From Paenibacillus sp. CF384 (GTDB lineage: Bacteria > Bacillota > Bacilli > Paenibacillales > Paenibacillaceae), in assembly GCF_900106745.1 (NCBI RefSeq), contig NZ_FNNV01000009.1, forward strand, positions 62,001 through 126,000: a stretch of 64,000 nt of DNA. Reading direction: 5' to 3'. Below the pieces are notes generated by a model. It was not told the origin of the DNA. It ran no database searches and worked only from the letters and a program-made list of their open reading frames with translations. A program made the translations under genes and the position numbers. The stretch's first letter is position 1. Each line of letters opens with the position of its first letter. Shown piece after piece: positions 7,530 through 17,221 of this stretch.

Positions 7530-9329
7530 ATGAAGGTGAAATTTCATACACCAAGGCATTGGGTGAAGCGGGGAGCAAGCTTGCTCCCCATTGTGTTTAT
7601 AGCGCTTATATTATGGTTTCCACTGGGCAGTAATGCGATTGCAGCAGGTGAACAAGCGCCTATTGAACGGATACTTCCTCTGATCGGCGATGCGCTTGTC
7701 GATATCGGCCAAGAGAAGTTTACGGATGCGCAGGACGCATTTACTGAGGCGAATCAGCTTTGGGAAGGCGTTCAGGCGGAGAATTCGGACCTGGCTGCGA
7801 ATGTGAATTCTGCACTGGCTCATGCCAATAAAGCGGTGGCTGCAGCGAAAGATGATCCTGCAGCGGCGAAGAAAGCATTAGCAGCAGCTGCAAAGGCCGT
7901 CAATGCCTATGCGAAGTCTGCCAGCGGAAAGACGCAAATGACAGGACCTGATGCAGCAGCGACGCTGATCCCTCTATTGGAACAGCTGACTACGCATATT
8001 AAAGAGGGGTCCTGGTCTGCAGCGAATGCGGACTACAGACAGATCGACAGCGGCTGGAAGAAGATCGAGCAGCCGATTCGGGGCGATAACGTCATCGTTT
8101 ATGGCTCGCTTGAGACGAGTATGAGCATGATTCGGATCGCGCTTCGCTCGGATCCTCCGCGCGCAGCGCAAGCCGAAGCGGAAACCGCTGCTTTGCTGCA
8201 GCAGGTCAAGGATTATGCGTCAGGGAAGATTGCCAAGACAGCAGCAGATATGAGTTTAACGCTGACAGATGCTTTTGAAGTGCTGAATCAAGCGGAGGCG
8301 GATGCGAAAGCAGGTCATGCTGCGGAATCGAACGGCCAAATGCAAGCTTTCATTCGCATGTGGCCGAGCGTAGAAGGAGAAGTCCAGCTGCGATCAGCTG
8401 CGGTTTATCGCGATATCGAGAACCAGATGACAGAAGCTGCAGGCTATTTGGTTTCCGAGCCTCCTGAGACAGAGAAAGCCGGCGAGATCATCGCAGGCAT
8501 GAAGGAACAATTGGCGCCGATTTTGGAGGAAGCGAGTTACAACGCTTTCGATGCAGGTGCGATCCTGCTCAGAGAAGGGTTCGAGGCTATTCTGGTGTTG
8601 GCAGCGCTCATCTCGTATTTGAACAAAGCCGGCCATGCGGATAAGCGCAAATGGATCTGGGGCGGAGCGGGCATGGGGCTGCTGCTAAGCGCCATTATGG
8701 CGCTCGTGCTGACCTATGCGGTTTCGCAGGCGATGTCAGGCAGCATGCGAGAGAAGATTGAAGGAATAAGCGGACTCGCCGCTGTTCTATTCATGCTCCT
8801 AGTCGGGAATTGGCTTCATAAGAAGTCCAATATTCGCGCTTGGAATGCCTTTATCGATAAGCAGGTCGGAGGTGCCTTGGCAAGGGGCAGCTTATGGTCC
8901 TTATTTGTCGTATCGGGGCTTTCCATCTTCCGCGAAGGCGCGGAAACGGCTATATTCTACGTGGGGATGGCTGCATCTATTGATCCGATGCAGATGCTGC
9001 TTGGTATCGCGGTGGCGCTGCTGTTACTCCTGATTCTTGCCGTACTGATGATTAAGTACAGTGTGAAGCTGCCGCTTCGCCCGTTCTTCCTCACAGCTTC
9101 GGCATTCATCTATGTGCTGGTGTTCCGGTTCATCGGCGAAAGCATTCATTCGCTTCAGGTTGCAACCTGGGTGCCGGCGCATTCCATATCGAGAAGCATC
9201 TCGGTGAATGTCCTTGGCATCTACCCGACACTTGAAACGGTCATTCCGCAAGCTGCACTGCTTCTATATTTATTGATTCGGTATACTTCCGTATATATAA
9301 TCGGCGTGCGTCGTGGGCGAACGACCTAG
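7530..9329 (+). CDS. efeU: EfeU / FTR1-family iron permease with a large N-terminal extracytoplasmic domain
   Basis: This is the membrane permease of the operon. The 599-residue product has an N-terminal signal or anchor helix, a helical Ala-rich domain to about residue 335, then a seven-helix FTR1 region. Both REXXE iron-binding motifs are present, REGFE at 348-352 and REGAE at 468-472. E. coli EfeU lacks the long N-terminal domain (about 276 residues in all); longer versions are known in Gram-positive bacteria. I place the start at the ATG at 7530 with AGAAGGGG in front; the frame is open further upstream inside efeB but without a start signal. A terminator follows at 9353. Confidence 0.9.
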   Translation: MKVKFHTPRHWVKRGASLLPIVFIALILWFPLGSNAIAAGEQAPIERILPLIGDALVDIGQEKFTDAQDAFTEANQLWEGVQAENSDLAANVNSALAHANKAVAAAKDDPAAAKKALAAAAKAVNAYAKSASGKTQMTGPDAAATLIPLLEQLTTHIKEGSWSAANADYRQIDSGWKKIEQPIRGDNVIVYGSLETSMSMIRIALRSDPPRAAQAEAETAALLQQVKDYASGKIAKTAADMSLTLTDAFEVLNQAEADAKAGHAAESNGQMQAFIRMWPSVEGEVQLRSAAVYRDIENQMTEAAGYLVSEPPETEKAGEIIAGMKEQLAPILEEASYNAFDAGAILLREGFEAILVLAALISYLNKAGHADKRKWIWGGAGMGLLLSAIMALVLTYAVSQAMSGSMREKIEGISGLAAVLFMLLVGNWLHKKSNIRAWNAFIDKQVGGALARGSLWSLFVVSGLSIFREGAETAIFYVGMAASIDPMQMLLGIAVALLLLLILAVLMIKYSVKLPLRPFFLTASAFIYVLVFRFIGESIHSLQVATWVPAHSISRSISVNVLGIYPTLETVIPQAALLLYLLIRYTSVYIIGVRRGRTT

Positions 9330-9352
9330 CCTGGCTTGAAATCGACAAGAAA

Positions 9353-9394
9353 GTTTAATCCAATCCTTTTGGGGATATCGGATTAAGCTTTTTT
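9353..9394 (+). terminator. Terminator after efeU (copy 1 of a duplicated segment)
   Basis: TTAATCC...GGATTAA arms around a short loop are followed by AGCTTTTTTCG. The hairpin and the preceding 50 bases recur at about 13026-13122. Confidence 0.8.
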
Positions 9395-9405
9395 CGTTTC
9401 TGGTT

Positions 9406-9438
9406 TTTCAGAATGCTTTCATCTTTTGCAGGTATAAT
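9406..9438 (+). promoter_or_regulatory. Promoter with 11-bp direct repeats before the two-component operon
   Basis: TTTCAGAATGC at 9406 and TTTCATCTTTT at 9417 are exactly 11 bases apart, the spacing used by OmpR/PhoB-type regulators. A TATAAT at 9433-9438 follows, with no good -35, as expected of an activator-dependent promoter. Similar repeats precede the gene at 11584. The assignment is inference. Confidence 0.45.
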
Positions 9439-9494
9439 GATGGAAGCAATTCGCTGGATACTCAAAGGTCAAGTTTATATAGGGGGAAAAGAAG

Positions 9495-10187
9495 TTGCGA
9501 ATTCTGTTTGCGGAAGACGATGAAACATTGGGCGAGTTAACGGAGCATCAGCTGCTGCGGCGCTATCATGTCGTGGATTGGATGAAGGACGGTGCGGAGG
9601 CGCGGCAGGCTATGGCTCCCGGCCGATATGACGTATATGTGTTCGATTGGATGCTGCCCGGTGCAACAGGTATGGACCTCGTTAGAGCTGCCCGGAAGAA
9701 GGATGATAATACGCCGATTCTACTGCTTACGGCTCGGGACGCCGTACAGGATCGTGTAGAAGGATTGCTCGCTGGGGCAGATGATTATATGATCAAGCCG
9801 TTTGCATTCGAAGAACTGGAGGCGCGGCTCCTTGCGTTATTCCGGCGTCAAGAACGTGTCATACAATCCGATTCCTTGCAGGTGGGCGATTTGGTTGCCC
9901 ATCTGAATCGGTTCGAAGTGACGCGCGGTGGAGCAGCGATTACGTTAACTCGGCGTGAATTTCAGCTGCTTGTCTGCTTGATGCGGCATGAAGGGCAGGT
10001 GCTGTCGCGCGAGCAGCTGCTGGATCAAGTCTGGGGCGTAGGGGCAGACGTGACACTGAATACGGTAGATTCCACGGTCAAGCTGCTTCGCAAGAAAGTG
10101 GACGGGCCGTACGAGCATAAATGCATTCACAGCGTTTACGGCGCAGGTTACCGACTCTCGCAGAACGGCGGGGAGCATCATGTTTAA
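9495..10187 (+). CDS. OmpR/PhoB-family response regulator
   Basis: The 230-residue protein has a receiver domain (residues 1-115: acidic E-D-D at 7-9, phosphoacceptor D51 in VFDWMLPG, T79, K101 in IKPF) and a C-terminal winged-helix domain (about 128-225, with LTRREFQLL and VDSTVKLLRKK) that binds DNA. It starts at a TTG preceded by GGGGGA. It overlaps the kinase gene by 8 bases, so the two are co-translated partners. Direct repeats in front suggest autoregulation. The stimulus is unknown; its place after the efe operon is separated by a terminator and does not prove a link to iron. Confidence 0.92.
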   Translation: MRILFAEDDETLGELTEHQLLRRYHVVDWMKDGAEARQAMAPGRYDVYVFDWMLPGATGMDLVRAARKKDDNTPILLLTARDAVQDRVEGLLAGADDYMIKPFAFEELEARLLALFRRQERVIQSDSLQVGDLVAHLNRFEVTRGGAAITLTRREFQLLVCLMRHEGQVLSREQLLDQVWGVGADVTLNTVDSTVKLLRKKVDGPYEHKCIHSVYGAGYRLSQNGGEHHV

Positions 10188-11508
10188 ACGAACGCAGACC
10201 CAGCTGACGCGCCAATTTTCAATCACAATCGGTGTCATCCTTCTTCTTACCGTATTCTTTGCGCATTGGATGGTCCAGTATATCCTTACGTCGACGGAGA
10301 ATAACCAGCTGCGGTCACTCAGTCATCAATACGCGAAGGATCTCCAAGAACTGCTGGATTCGCCGAAAGCGGCTGTACTGTTTGACCAAAATATGAATGA
10401 CAAGAAGCTTAACGAGGCTTTCTCGCCGACGGGGCTGCAACTCAATCAGATGACTTGGCTTGTTTCTGCCCAAGGGGAAATTCTGCTTCAATCTCCCGGA
10501 GGTAAGAATGGCAGTCTTATTGCAAGTGAATTTCCCATTCTGCCGCTGCTCCCGAGTATACTAAGCAAGCCAGATGATAAGTATCACAATGTGCGGTCTG
10601 ATGGAAGAACATTTCGTATTGGGGGGCTGACAATCAACGCCTCAACCGGAGATGAATATCGAGTCATCGTCGCACAGGAGGTGACAAGCGACGTCGCCTT
10701 GCTTGTTCAATTGCGATGGGCGTTCGCAGGCTTTGCCCTCGTTATGCTGCTTGCTGGAGCCGCCGCCGGCTACTTGCTTGCAGGCCGGGCCATGGTTCCC
10801 ATATTCAATGCTTACCGACGCCAGGAGCAATTCACGGCAGATGCATCCCATGAACTGCGTACTCCGCTCAGCATATTAAGGTCCTCCGTGGAGGTACTTA
10901 ATGAGCAGCGAGAGACGCTGCCTGAGTTCTACCGGAATGTGCTCGCCAAGTCCGGCAAGGAAATTCATCATTTGATCCGACTTGTCGACAATTTGCTGAC
11001 GCTTGCGCGCAGCGAGAACGGTCGGATTGAAATTATGAAGCGGCCATTCTCTTTACGCAGTATGGTTCTGCAAGTCCTGGAGCAGCTGGAGCCGATTGCA
11101 CAGGGAAAGCAGGTGCGCTTGCATTTAGCGGAAAGCTCCCAGACGGTGGAGAGGGAATTTTGCGGCGATGAGGTACGAATCAGGCAGCTTACGTTCATCC
11201 TGGCGGAGAATGCGATTCAGTATAATCGTTCGGGGGGCACAGTAACCGTTGCTATCGAAAGCGGGCCGGATGAAGCCGCAATCATGGTAACCGACACCGG
11301 CATCGGTATTGCGAAGGAGCATTTAACCGGCATATTCGAACGGTTTTATCGTTTAGATCAAGCTAGGACTCGCCGCTCGGAAGGAACAGGACTCGGTCTT
11401 GCCATCGCGAAGCAAATTGTTCTGTCGCACAGAGGAAGATTGCAGGTATGGAGTGAACCAGAGGTCGGCACTACATTTCGCGTGACCATGCCGAACATTT
11501 CAGATTAG
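10180..11508 (+). CDS. Membrane sensor histidine kinase, partner of the upstream regulator
   Basis: The 442-residue kinase has a transmembrane helix at about 15-35, an extracytoplasmic sensor region to about 180, a second helix at about 182-205, the H box DASHELRTPLS with phosphoacceptor H224, and the ATPase domain with N box (ENAIQYN), G1 (DTGIGIA) and G2 (GTGLGLAIAK). It overlaps the regulator gene and acts as its cognate kinase by context. The sensor domain is not one I recognise. Confidence 0.92.
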   Translation: MFKRTQTQLTRQFSITIGVILLLTVFFAHWMVQYILTSTENNQLRSLSHQYAKDLQELLDSPKAAVLFDQNMNDKKLNEAFSPTGLQLNQMTWLVSAQGEILLQSPGGKNGSLIASEFPILPLLPSILSKPDDKYHNVRSDGRTFRIGGLTINASTGDEYRVIVAQEVTSDVALLVQLRWAFAGFALVMLLAGAAAGYLLAGRAMVPIFNAYRRQEQFTADASHELRTPLSILRSSVEVLNEQRETLPEFYRNVLAKSGKEIHHLIRLVDNLLTLARSENGRIEIMKRPFSLRSMVLQVLEQLEPIAQGKQVRLHLAESSQTVEREFCGDEVRIRQLTFILAENAIQYNRSGGTVTVAIESGPDEAAIMVTDTGIGIAKEHLTGIFERFYRLDQARTRRSEGTGLGLAIAKQIVLSHRGRLQVWSEPEVGTTFRVTMPNISD

Positions 11509-11539
11509 TTTCAGAATGTCTCGTTAGAATCAGTATTGT
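11498..11539 (+). promoter_or_regulatory. 11-bp direct repeats and possible promoter before the repeat-protein gene
   Basis: TTTCAGATTAG (11498) and TTTCAGAATGT (11509) lie 11 bases apart; a weaker GTTAGAAT at 11523 follows. TATTGT at 11534 could be a -10. The repeats resemble those at 9406, so the response regulator may control this gene. Confidence 0.45.
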
Positions 11540-11583
11540 AACCGCTCATGGGCGGAATTAAGGTACAGGAGGTTATCATCAAC

Positions 11584-12978
11584 ATGAACAAGAAGTGGAA
11601 GCTGGCCGGAGCGGCCATTGCACTAGCTGTAGCGATTCCGGTATCGGCATATGCGGCAGCAGATGGGGCAAGCCAGAAGAACCCGGACAAGAAGTATCAT
11701 GTGATTTCGATTAACAAAAGTGGTGTCAAATCGGAACGTAAGGATGCAAGAATTGACGTACTCGACATCGCGGTGAAGAAGCTCGGGCTGGATAAGGCAG
11801 CTATCGAGGCTGCGGCTAAAGATGGCAAATCTCTCAACGATCTTGCGAAAGAGAAAGGGATCGCGATTCAGCCGATTATCGACGAACTGACTGCACAGCT
11901 GGTGGCAGAAATACAGAAGGCACGCAGCTCTGAGGGGCAACTGACCGACGAAGAGAAAAACAATATTAATCTGAAAGTCAGCACCGAGCTGAATCGGGTC
12001 GTAACAGTGCCGCTGTCTGAGCAGATGAAGGAAGACAAGGGTCATGCAGTTTATATCGAAGATCATGGTGGCAGTGGAATCGACATCGCTGAATTAGCAG
12101 TAACGAAGTTCGGTCTGGACAAAGCTGCCTTCGAGAAAGCGGTCAAAGATGGCAAATCACTCACCGATCTTGCGAAAGAAAAAGGGATTGCGATTCAGCC
12201 GATTATCGATGAATTAACCAAACAGCTGCTGGCAAGTATACAGAAGCCCAATGATGCCGAGAAGTTGACGGCTGAGGAGAAGAGCAATATCACGAAGAAG
12301 GTTGGCCTTGAGGCGAAGCGGATCGTAACCGAGCCATTGGCGGAACAACTGAAGGCGGCTAAGCGTGAACGGGTTTATAAAGAGGATCACGGCGGGGTAG
12401 GCGTCGACGTAGCCCAAATTGCAATAACGAAGTTCGGTCTAGATAAAGAAGCCTATGAGAAGGCAGCCAAAGCGGGCAAATCGCTCGGTGATCTTGCGAA
12501 AGAGAAAGGAATCGCGATTCAGCCGATTATTGATGAAGTGACGAATCAAATCATGAGCGGCATGCAGAATCCTGACGATTCCGAGAAACTGACGGATGAA
12601 GACAAGAGCAATAGGAAGAAGAAGATCAACTTCGAGGCGAATCGGATTGTAAACGAGCCTCTGAATAAGCAAATGTCGGATGACAAGTATGGTCTTAATA
12701 TAAAAGCAGCGATTGTGTTCCTTGGGCTAGATAAAGCCGCACTTGAGAAATTTGTTAATTCCGGAAAATCACTTACCGAAATCGCTAAAGACAAAGGATT
12801 TACTCGTCAGCAGCTCATCGATGCTCTGCTTATTGATGTGGACGCGCAGCTAAAGAAACTTGTGGATAATAAACAACTAACGCAAATAGAAGCCGATCAG
12901 GAAAAGAAGGAAGCTCGTGCGTTCGTAGATAAGTTTGTCGATGAGAAGCTAAGCTTGAGCTCTAACCAGAAAAAATAG
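11584..12978 (+). CDS. Secreted protein with three to four internal repeats, function unknown
   Basis: The 464-residue product starts with a clear signal peptide (MNKKWKL, hydrophobic core, VSAYAA) and is otherwise hydrophilic and helical. Three units of about 100 residues share LGLDKAA-E-A-KDGKSL-DLAKEKGIAIQPIIDEL and are separated by linkers with EDHGG; a fourth, shorter unit near residues 360-410 has LGLDKAALEKFVNSGKSLTEI. The GKSL-(D/E)-(I/L)AK-KG pattern recurs in paenibacillar surface or secreted proteins of unknown role. AGGAGG at 11567 fixes the start at 11584; an upstream ATG at 11548 is in frame but unsupported. Context suggests it is an effector or ligand of the adjoining two-component system. 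Confidence 0.75.
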   Translation: MNKKWKLAGAAIALAVAIPVSAYAAADGASQKNPDKKYHVISINKSGVKSERKDARIDVLDIAVKKLGLDKAAIEAAAKDGKSLNDLAKEKGIAIQPIIDELTAQLVAEIQKARSSEGQLTDEEKNNINLKVSTELNRVVTVPLSEQMKEDKGHAVYIEDHGGSGIDIAELAVTKFGLDKAAFEKAVKDGKSLTDLAKEKGIAIQPIIDELTKQLLASIQKPNDAEKLTAEEKSNITKKVGLEAKRIVTEPLAEQLKAAKRERVYKEDHGGVGVDVAQIAITKFGLDKEAYEKAAKAGKSLGDLAKEKGIAIQPIIDEVTNQIMSGMQNPDDSEKLTDEDKSNRKKKINFEANRIVNEPLNKQMSDDKYGLNIKAAIVFLGLDKAALEKFVNSGKSLTEIAKDKGFTRQQLIDALLIDVDAQLKKLVDNKQLTQIEADQEKKEARAFVDKFVDEKLSLSSNQKK

Positions 12979-13025
12979 ATCGGCCCCCAAGTAAAACAAA
13001 GGAGCTGCAGATGCTGCAGTCTTTA

Positions 13026-13122
13026 TGATCGGCGCGCGTCGAGAAAGAACGACACAAACTAGCTTGAAATAAAGATGAAAGCTTAATCCAATCTCTTAGA
13101 TGAGATCGGATTAAGCTTTTTT
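13026..13122. repeat. Duplicated efeU 3' end plus terminator (copy 2), probably a bidirectional terminator
   Basis: This stretch resembles 9299-9395: it repeats the last codons of efeU (ATCGGCGCGCGTCG against ATCGGCGTGCGTCG), the GCTTGAAAT spacer and the terminator hairpin. The hairpin is 13081-13116 (GCTTAATCC / GGATTAAGC arms) with T6 on the plus strand; on the minus strand it is followed by a looser T-rich stretch, so it may also end gcvPB transcription. Confidence 0.7.
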
Positions 13123-13174
13123 CGATATTGGCTTGGCTTAACAAATCTATCGGATTTGTCCTAAGTGCTGCTGA

Positions 13175-14656
13175 TTAGCTGCACGCGCAGTTGAGAACCG
13201 GTTTGCGGGCGGCTGTCGTTTCGTCCAGCCGGCGTACGACTGTATCATAAGGTGCGCCTAGTACAATGGCTGGATTCGTGCGTGCTTCTTCGGCAATTTG
13301 GATCATCGTTTCAATAAACCCGTCGAGAGTCTCTTTACTCTCCGTTTCGGTCGGTTCGATCATGATACATTCCTCGACGTTGAGCGGAAAATAGATGGTT
13401 GGCGGATGGTAACCGAAGTCGAGCAGCCGCTTGGCTACGTCTAACGTGCGGACGCCGTACTCCTTCAAGCCGCGACCCGACATCACGAACTCATGCTTAC
13501 AAACGCCGGGGTAGGGAAGCTCGAAATGTGGAGCGAGCCGGTGCATCATATAGTTGGCATTTAGAACCGCACATTCCGAGACGCGGCGCAGTCCTTCCGG
13601 TCCATAAGTCCGAATATACGTATATGCCCGTACAAGAATGCCGAAGTTGCCGTAAAACGCTTTGACCCGGCCGATTGACTCAGGACGGTCGTAGTCAAAG
13701 TAATAGGTGCCGTCATCGCGTCTGGCGGCAAGAGGTTTAGGCAGAAACGGGATGAGCGTACTCTTGACGCCGACAGGGCCGGCTCCCGGGCCGCCTCCGC
13801 CGTGCGGCGTGCTCATCGTCTTGTGCAAATTAAGGTGGACAACGTCAAACCCCATGTCGCCGGGTCTGGTGATGCCCATGATCGCATTCGAATTCGCTCC
13901 GTCGTAATAGAGCAGGCCGCCGGCCTCATGGATAATCTCTGCGATCTCAACGATCTGTTCCTCGAACAGGCCGAGGGTACTCGGATTTGTGAGCATGAGC
14001 GCTGCGGTATCCTTGCCGACAGCTGCGCGCAGCGCGCCTAGGTCAACCATGCCGTGCTCGTTCGATTTGATTGTGATGGTTTCGAAGCCTGCGACGGTGG
14101 CACTGGCAGGATTCGTTCCGTGCGAGGAGTCCGGAACGATCACTTTGGTGCGTACATCGCCGCGGCTTTCATGGTAAGCGCGAATCATCATCAGCCCGGT
14201 CCATTCGCCATGGGCGCCTGCAGCCGGCTGAAGTGTAACCTGATCCATTCCGGTCAGTGCAGCCAGGTCGTTCTGAAGCACATACATCAGCTCGAGTGCG
14301 CCTTGAATGCTCTCTTCCGGCTGATAGGGATGAATTTTGGCGAAGCCCGCAAAACGAGCGGTGTCTTCGTTGATTTTCGGATTATACTTCATCGTACAGG
14401 AGCCGAGCGGATAAAAGCCGTTATCGACGCCGAAATTGCGCCGGGACAGCTCGGTGTAATGACGGATTACGTCGACCTCGTAAACCTCGGGAAGCTGTGC
14501 AGGCGTTTGTCTTAGCATTGCGGCAGGAATGAAGGCAGAAGGATCCGATTCCGGTACATCGCAAGGCGGGAGGGAATAAGCGACGCGCCCTGGTTTGCTG
14601 AGCTCGAATATCAGCGATTTGGCCGGTTTCAATGACATGTTCCTCATATCGTTCAT
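13175..14656 (-). CDS. gcvPB: Glycine dehydrogenase (decarboxylating) subunit 2
   Basis: GcvPB is the PLP-carrying half of the P-protein of the glycine cleavage system, which decarboxylates glycine and passes the aminomethyl group to lipoylated GcvH. The 493-residue protein contains the PLP lysine in [18 protein letters not shown] (K279) and the preceding [14 protein letters not shown] sits just ahead of the ATG at 14656, which overlaps the gcvPA stop as ATGA, so the two halves are translated in a coupled way. It is the last gene of gcvT-gcvPA-gcvPB. The split P-protein is normal for Firmicutes. Confidence 0.97.
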   Translation of the reverse strand: MNDMRNMSLKPAKSLIFELSKPGRVAYSLPPCDVPESDPSAFIPAAMLRQTPAQLPEVYEVDVIRHYTELSRRNFGVDNGFYPLGSCTMKYNPKINEDTARFAGFAKIHPYQPEESIQGALELMYVLQNDLAALTGMDQVTLQPAAGAHGEWTGLMMIRAYHESRGDVRTKVIVPDSSHGTNPASATVAGFETITIKSNEHGMVDLGALRAAVGKDTAALMLTNPSTLGLFEEQIVEIAEIIHEAGGLLYYDGANSNAIMGITRPGDMGFDVVHLNLHKTMSTPHGGGGPGAGPVGVKSTLIPFLPKPLAARRDDGTYYFDYDRPESIGRVKAFYGNFGILVRAYTYIRTYGPEGLRRVSECAVLNANYMMHRLAPHFELPYPGVCKHEFVMSGRGLKEYGVRTLDVAKRLLDFGYHPPTIYFPLNVEECIMIEPTETESKETLDGFIETMIQIAEEARTNPAIVLGAPYDTVVRRLDETTAARKPVLNCACS

Positions 14657-16008
14657 GCCATTTCCTCCAGTCTAGTGACAAAGTTATCGATTTCCGTGCG
14701 CGTACGTTTCTCCGTCACAGCAATTAACATATGTCCTTGCAGCTCCGGATAGGCAAACGCAAGATCGCAGCCACCGAGGAAGCCGGCTGCAAGCAGCTTC
14801 AGATTCGCTTCCTTTACGGAAACGTTGGTCGGCAGCTTCACGACAAATTCATTAAAGAACGGAGCGGTGAAGGGGAGTTCGAAGCCGCGCTTTGCAAACT
14901 GATCGGCTGCGTAATGGGCTTTCTGTACATTCAAGTTAGCGGCCTCGCGCAAGCCCTCTTTGCCCATCGTCGACAAGTAGATCGAAGCGCATAGAGCAAG
15001 CAAGGCTTGATTCGAGCAGATGTTGGACGTCGCTTTCTCCCGCCTTATATGCTGCTCCCGAGCTTGCAGAGTCAGAACAAAGCCGCGCTTTCCATCGATA
15101 TCCGTGGTCTGGCCGACAATTCTGCCCGGCATCCGCCGCATCAGCGGCTCGGTGACGGCGAAGAACCCGCAGGTCGGTCCTCCGAGCGATTGCGAGATGC
15201 CAAGCGGCTGCGCATCACCGACGACAATGTCGCTTCCGAGCTTACCCGGTGTCTCCAGCAAACCGAGCGATAAGGGGTTGCTGCTGACAACAAGCAGTCC
15301 TTTAACATGGTGAATGATTGGCTCGATGGCGGCTAGATCCTCGACTGCGCCGAAGAAATTCGGTGATTGCACGAGCACGGCTGCGGTCTTGTCGTCTACG
15401 GCTGCCTGTAGGGCGTTCAGATCTGTAACGCCGTTCGTATAGCCTACTTCGACGATGTTCAGGTTGAGGCCGCGAGCCATCGTGCGGACCATCTCGCGGG
15501 CTTCCGGATGGACGGTGCGCGAGATGACGATCCGGTTTCGCTTCGTTGCTCCTGCAGCCAAGGCGCCTGCTTCGGCTAAGGCCGTAACGCCGTCATACAT
15601 ACTGGCATTTGCGACAGCCATACCGGTTAACTCACAAATGTACGATTGGAACTCGAAGATGGCTTGAAGCTCGCCTTGGCTGATCTCCGGCTGATAAGGC
15701 GTATAAGCCGTATAAAATTCAGAGCGAGAGATCATGTGATTGATAACGACAGGCAAGTGGTGATCATAGATGCCCGCACCAAGAAAGCTTTTGTAACGGT
15801 CGGTGTCGGCGTTGCGGCCGGCAAGCTCCTTCATATGCTCAAGCAGGGAGAACTCGTCGAGAGCGGCGGACATCGGCAACGTACCGCGGTAACGGATGGA
15901 TTCCGGGATGTCTCGGAACAGCTCTTCGATCGATGCTGCGCCGATCGTTGCAAGCATATCGGCTTGGTCTTGATCGGTTACGGGGATGTAGCGGTGTAAA
16001 TTAGCCAA
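14653..16008 (-). CDS. gcvPA: Glycine dehydrogenase (decarboxylating) subunit 1
   Basis: GcvPA is the other half of the split P-protein; it has the same fold as GcvPB but no PLP lysine. The 451-residue length is typical. The start [19 protein letters not shown] and the [11 protein letters not shown] motif are family hallmarks. It begins 6 bases after the gcvT stop and overlaps gcvPB by 4 bases. Confidence 0.97.
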   Translation of the reverse strand: MANLHRYIPVTDQDQADMLATIGAASIEELFRDIPESIRYRGTLPMSAALDEFSLLEHMKELAGRNADTDRYKSFLGAGIYDHHLPVVINHMISRSEFYTAYTPYQPEISQGELQAIFEFQSYICELTGMAVANASMYDGVTALAEAGALAAGATKRNRIVISRTVHPEAREMVRTMARGLNLNIVEVGYTNGVTDLNALQAAVDDKTAAVLVQSPNFFGAVEDLAAIEPIIHHVKGLLVVSSNPLSLGLLETPGKLGSDIVVGDAQPLGISQSLGGPTCGFFAVTEPLMRRMPGRIVGQTTDIDGKRGFVLTLQAREQHIRREKATSNICSNQALLALCASIYLSTMGKEGLREAANLNVQKAHYAADQFAKRGFELPFTAPFFNEFVVKLPTNVSVKEANLKLLAAGFLGGCDLAFAYPELQGHMLIAVTEKRTRTEIDNFVTRLEEMA

Positions 16009-16014
16009 TTAATT

Positions 16015-17124
16015 TCACTCCTTAGGAAGTCTTTTATAAAATGGGGTCTTTATGACTTTGGCCTTCAACTGTTTACCGCGAATTTCAACTGTCAGTTCGG
16101 TGCCGAGAGCGGCAAAGTTCGCATCGATCAAAGCGAGACCGAGGTTACGCTTCAGCGTCGGCGATTGTGTGCCTGTCGTGACGGTTCCGATCAATGTGCC
16201 GTTTCCGTAGACAGGGTAATGCGAGCGGGGGATACCGCGGTCAATCAGCTCGATGCCGACAAGCCTGCGGGACAGTCCCTCTTCCTTCTGCTTGACCAGC
16301 GCTTCTCGGCCGATAAAGACCTCTTTGTCGAGCTTGACGAAGAAGCTGACTCCAGCCTCAAGAGGCGTGATGGTGTTCGAGAGCTCTTGACCGTATAGCG
16401 GCAAACGCGCCTCAAAGCGTAAAGTGTCACGAGCGCCGAGTCCGGTAGGGATTAAGCCGAACGGTTCGCCGGCTGCGAGCAGGTTTTTCCAGACGTCGCC
16501 GGCTCGGTCTGCCTGAACATAGAGTTCGAAACCATCCTCGCCCGTGTAGCCGGTTCGCGAAATTAACGCATTCACTCCCGCGAGTGAGGTGCTTGTTGCG
16601 AATCGGAATGAAGGGAGTTCGAGGACGTCGGCACCGGCGCCTGCGGCAGCCATGATAGCGGCGGCTGATGGTCCCTGCAAGGCGAGAAGGGCCAGCTTAT
16701 CGGAGATATTCTCGAGCAGGACATCCCCGATTAAATGATCTCGCATCCATTCGTAATCTTTATCGATGTTCGAAGCGTTTACGACGACCATGAACTGATC
16801 GGCCGTGATTCGATAGACAAGCAAGTCGTCGACGACGCCTCCATCCGGATAACACATCAGTGAGTATTGTGCTTGGCCGTCGGCGAGCTTGGTGACGTCA
16901 TTCGTCGTCAACAGCTGCAAGAAGCGCTCCGCGAATAAGCCTGTCACCTTGAATTCTCCCATATGGGAGACATCGAACAGACCGGCGCGCTGCCGAACGG
17001 CGTCGTGTTCTTTCTGTATGCCGGAGAACTGGACGGGCAGCTCCCATCCGCCGAAATCGATGCAGCGGACCTCCGGATGAGCGGCATAGAGCGGGTACAA
17101 CGGGGTTCTTTTCAAATCGGCCAT
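16015..17124 (-). CDS. gcvT: Aminomethyltransferase (glycine cleavage T-protein)
   Basis: GcvT transfers the methylene group from aminomethyl-GcvH to tetrahydrofolate, releasing ammonia. The 369-residue product has the folate-binding N-terminal part ([24 protein letters not shown]) and the C-terminal barrel ([19 protein letters not shown]). I chose the ATG at 17124, with GAGGAGGAGA just upstream; a longer frame to 17178 adds residues without family support. It is the first gene of its operon and lies behind a tandem glycine riboswitch and an intrinsic terminator on the same strand. Confidence 0.97.
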   Translation of the reverse strand: MADLKRTPLYPLYAAHPEVRCIDFGGWELPVQFSGIQKEHDAVRQRAGLFDVSHMGEFKVTGLFAERFLQLLTTNDVTKLADGQAQYSLMCYPDGGVVDDLLVYRITADQFMVVVNASNIDKDYEWMRDHLIGDVLLENISDKLALLALQGPSAAAIMAAAGAGADVLELPSFRFATSTSLAGVNALISRTGYTGEDGFELYVQADRAGDVWKNLLAAGEPFGLIPTGLGARDTLRFEARLPLYGQELSNTITPLEAGVSFFVKLDKEVFIGREALVKQKEEGLSRRLVGIELIDRGIPRSHYPVYGNGTLIGTVTTGTQSPTLKRNLGLALIDANFAALGTELTVEIRGKQLKAKVIKTPFYKRLPKE

Positions 17125-17176
17125 TCTTATCTCTCCTCCTCGAATTCGTGATAGTAACGCAAAGAAGGACAGCAAC

Positions 17177-17209
17177 AAAAAGGCAGCGCATTCTCAGCCG
17201 AAGCTGCCT
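17177..17209 (-). terminator. Riboswitch-controlled terminator before gcvT
   Basis: Read on the minus strand, AGGCAGC and GCTGCCT form a stem around a 15-base loop and run into a T tract. It lies between the glycine aptamers and the gcvT ribosome-binding site, so it is the likely expression platform; by analogy to known ON switches, glycine would prevent its formation. Confidence 0.8.
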
Positions 17210-17221
17210 GCGTTTCCTTTT

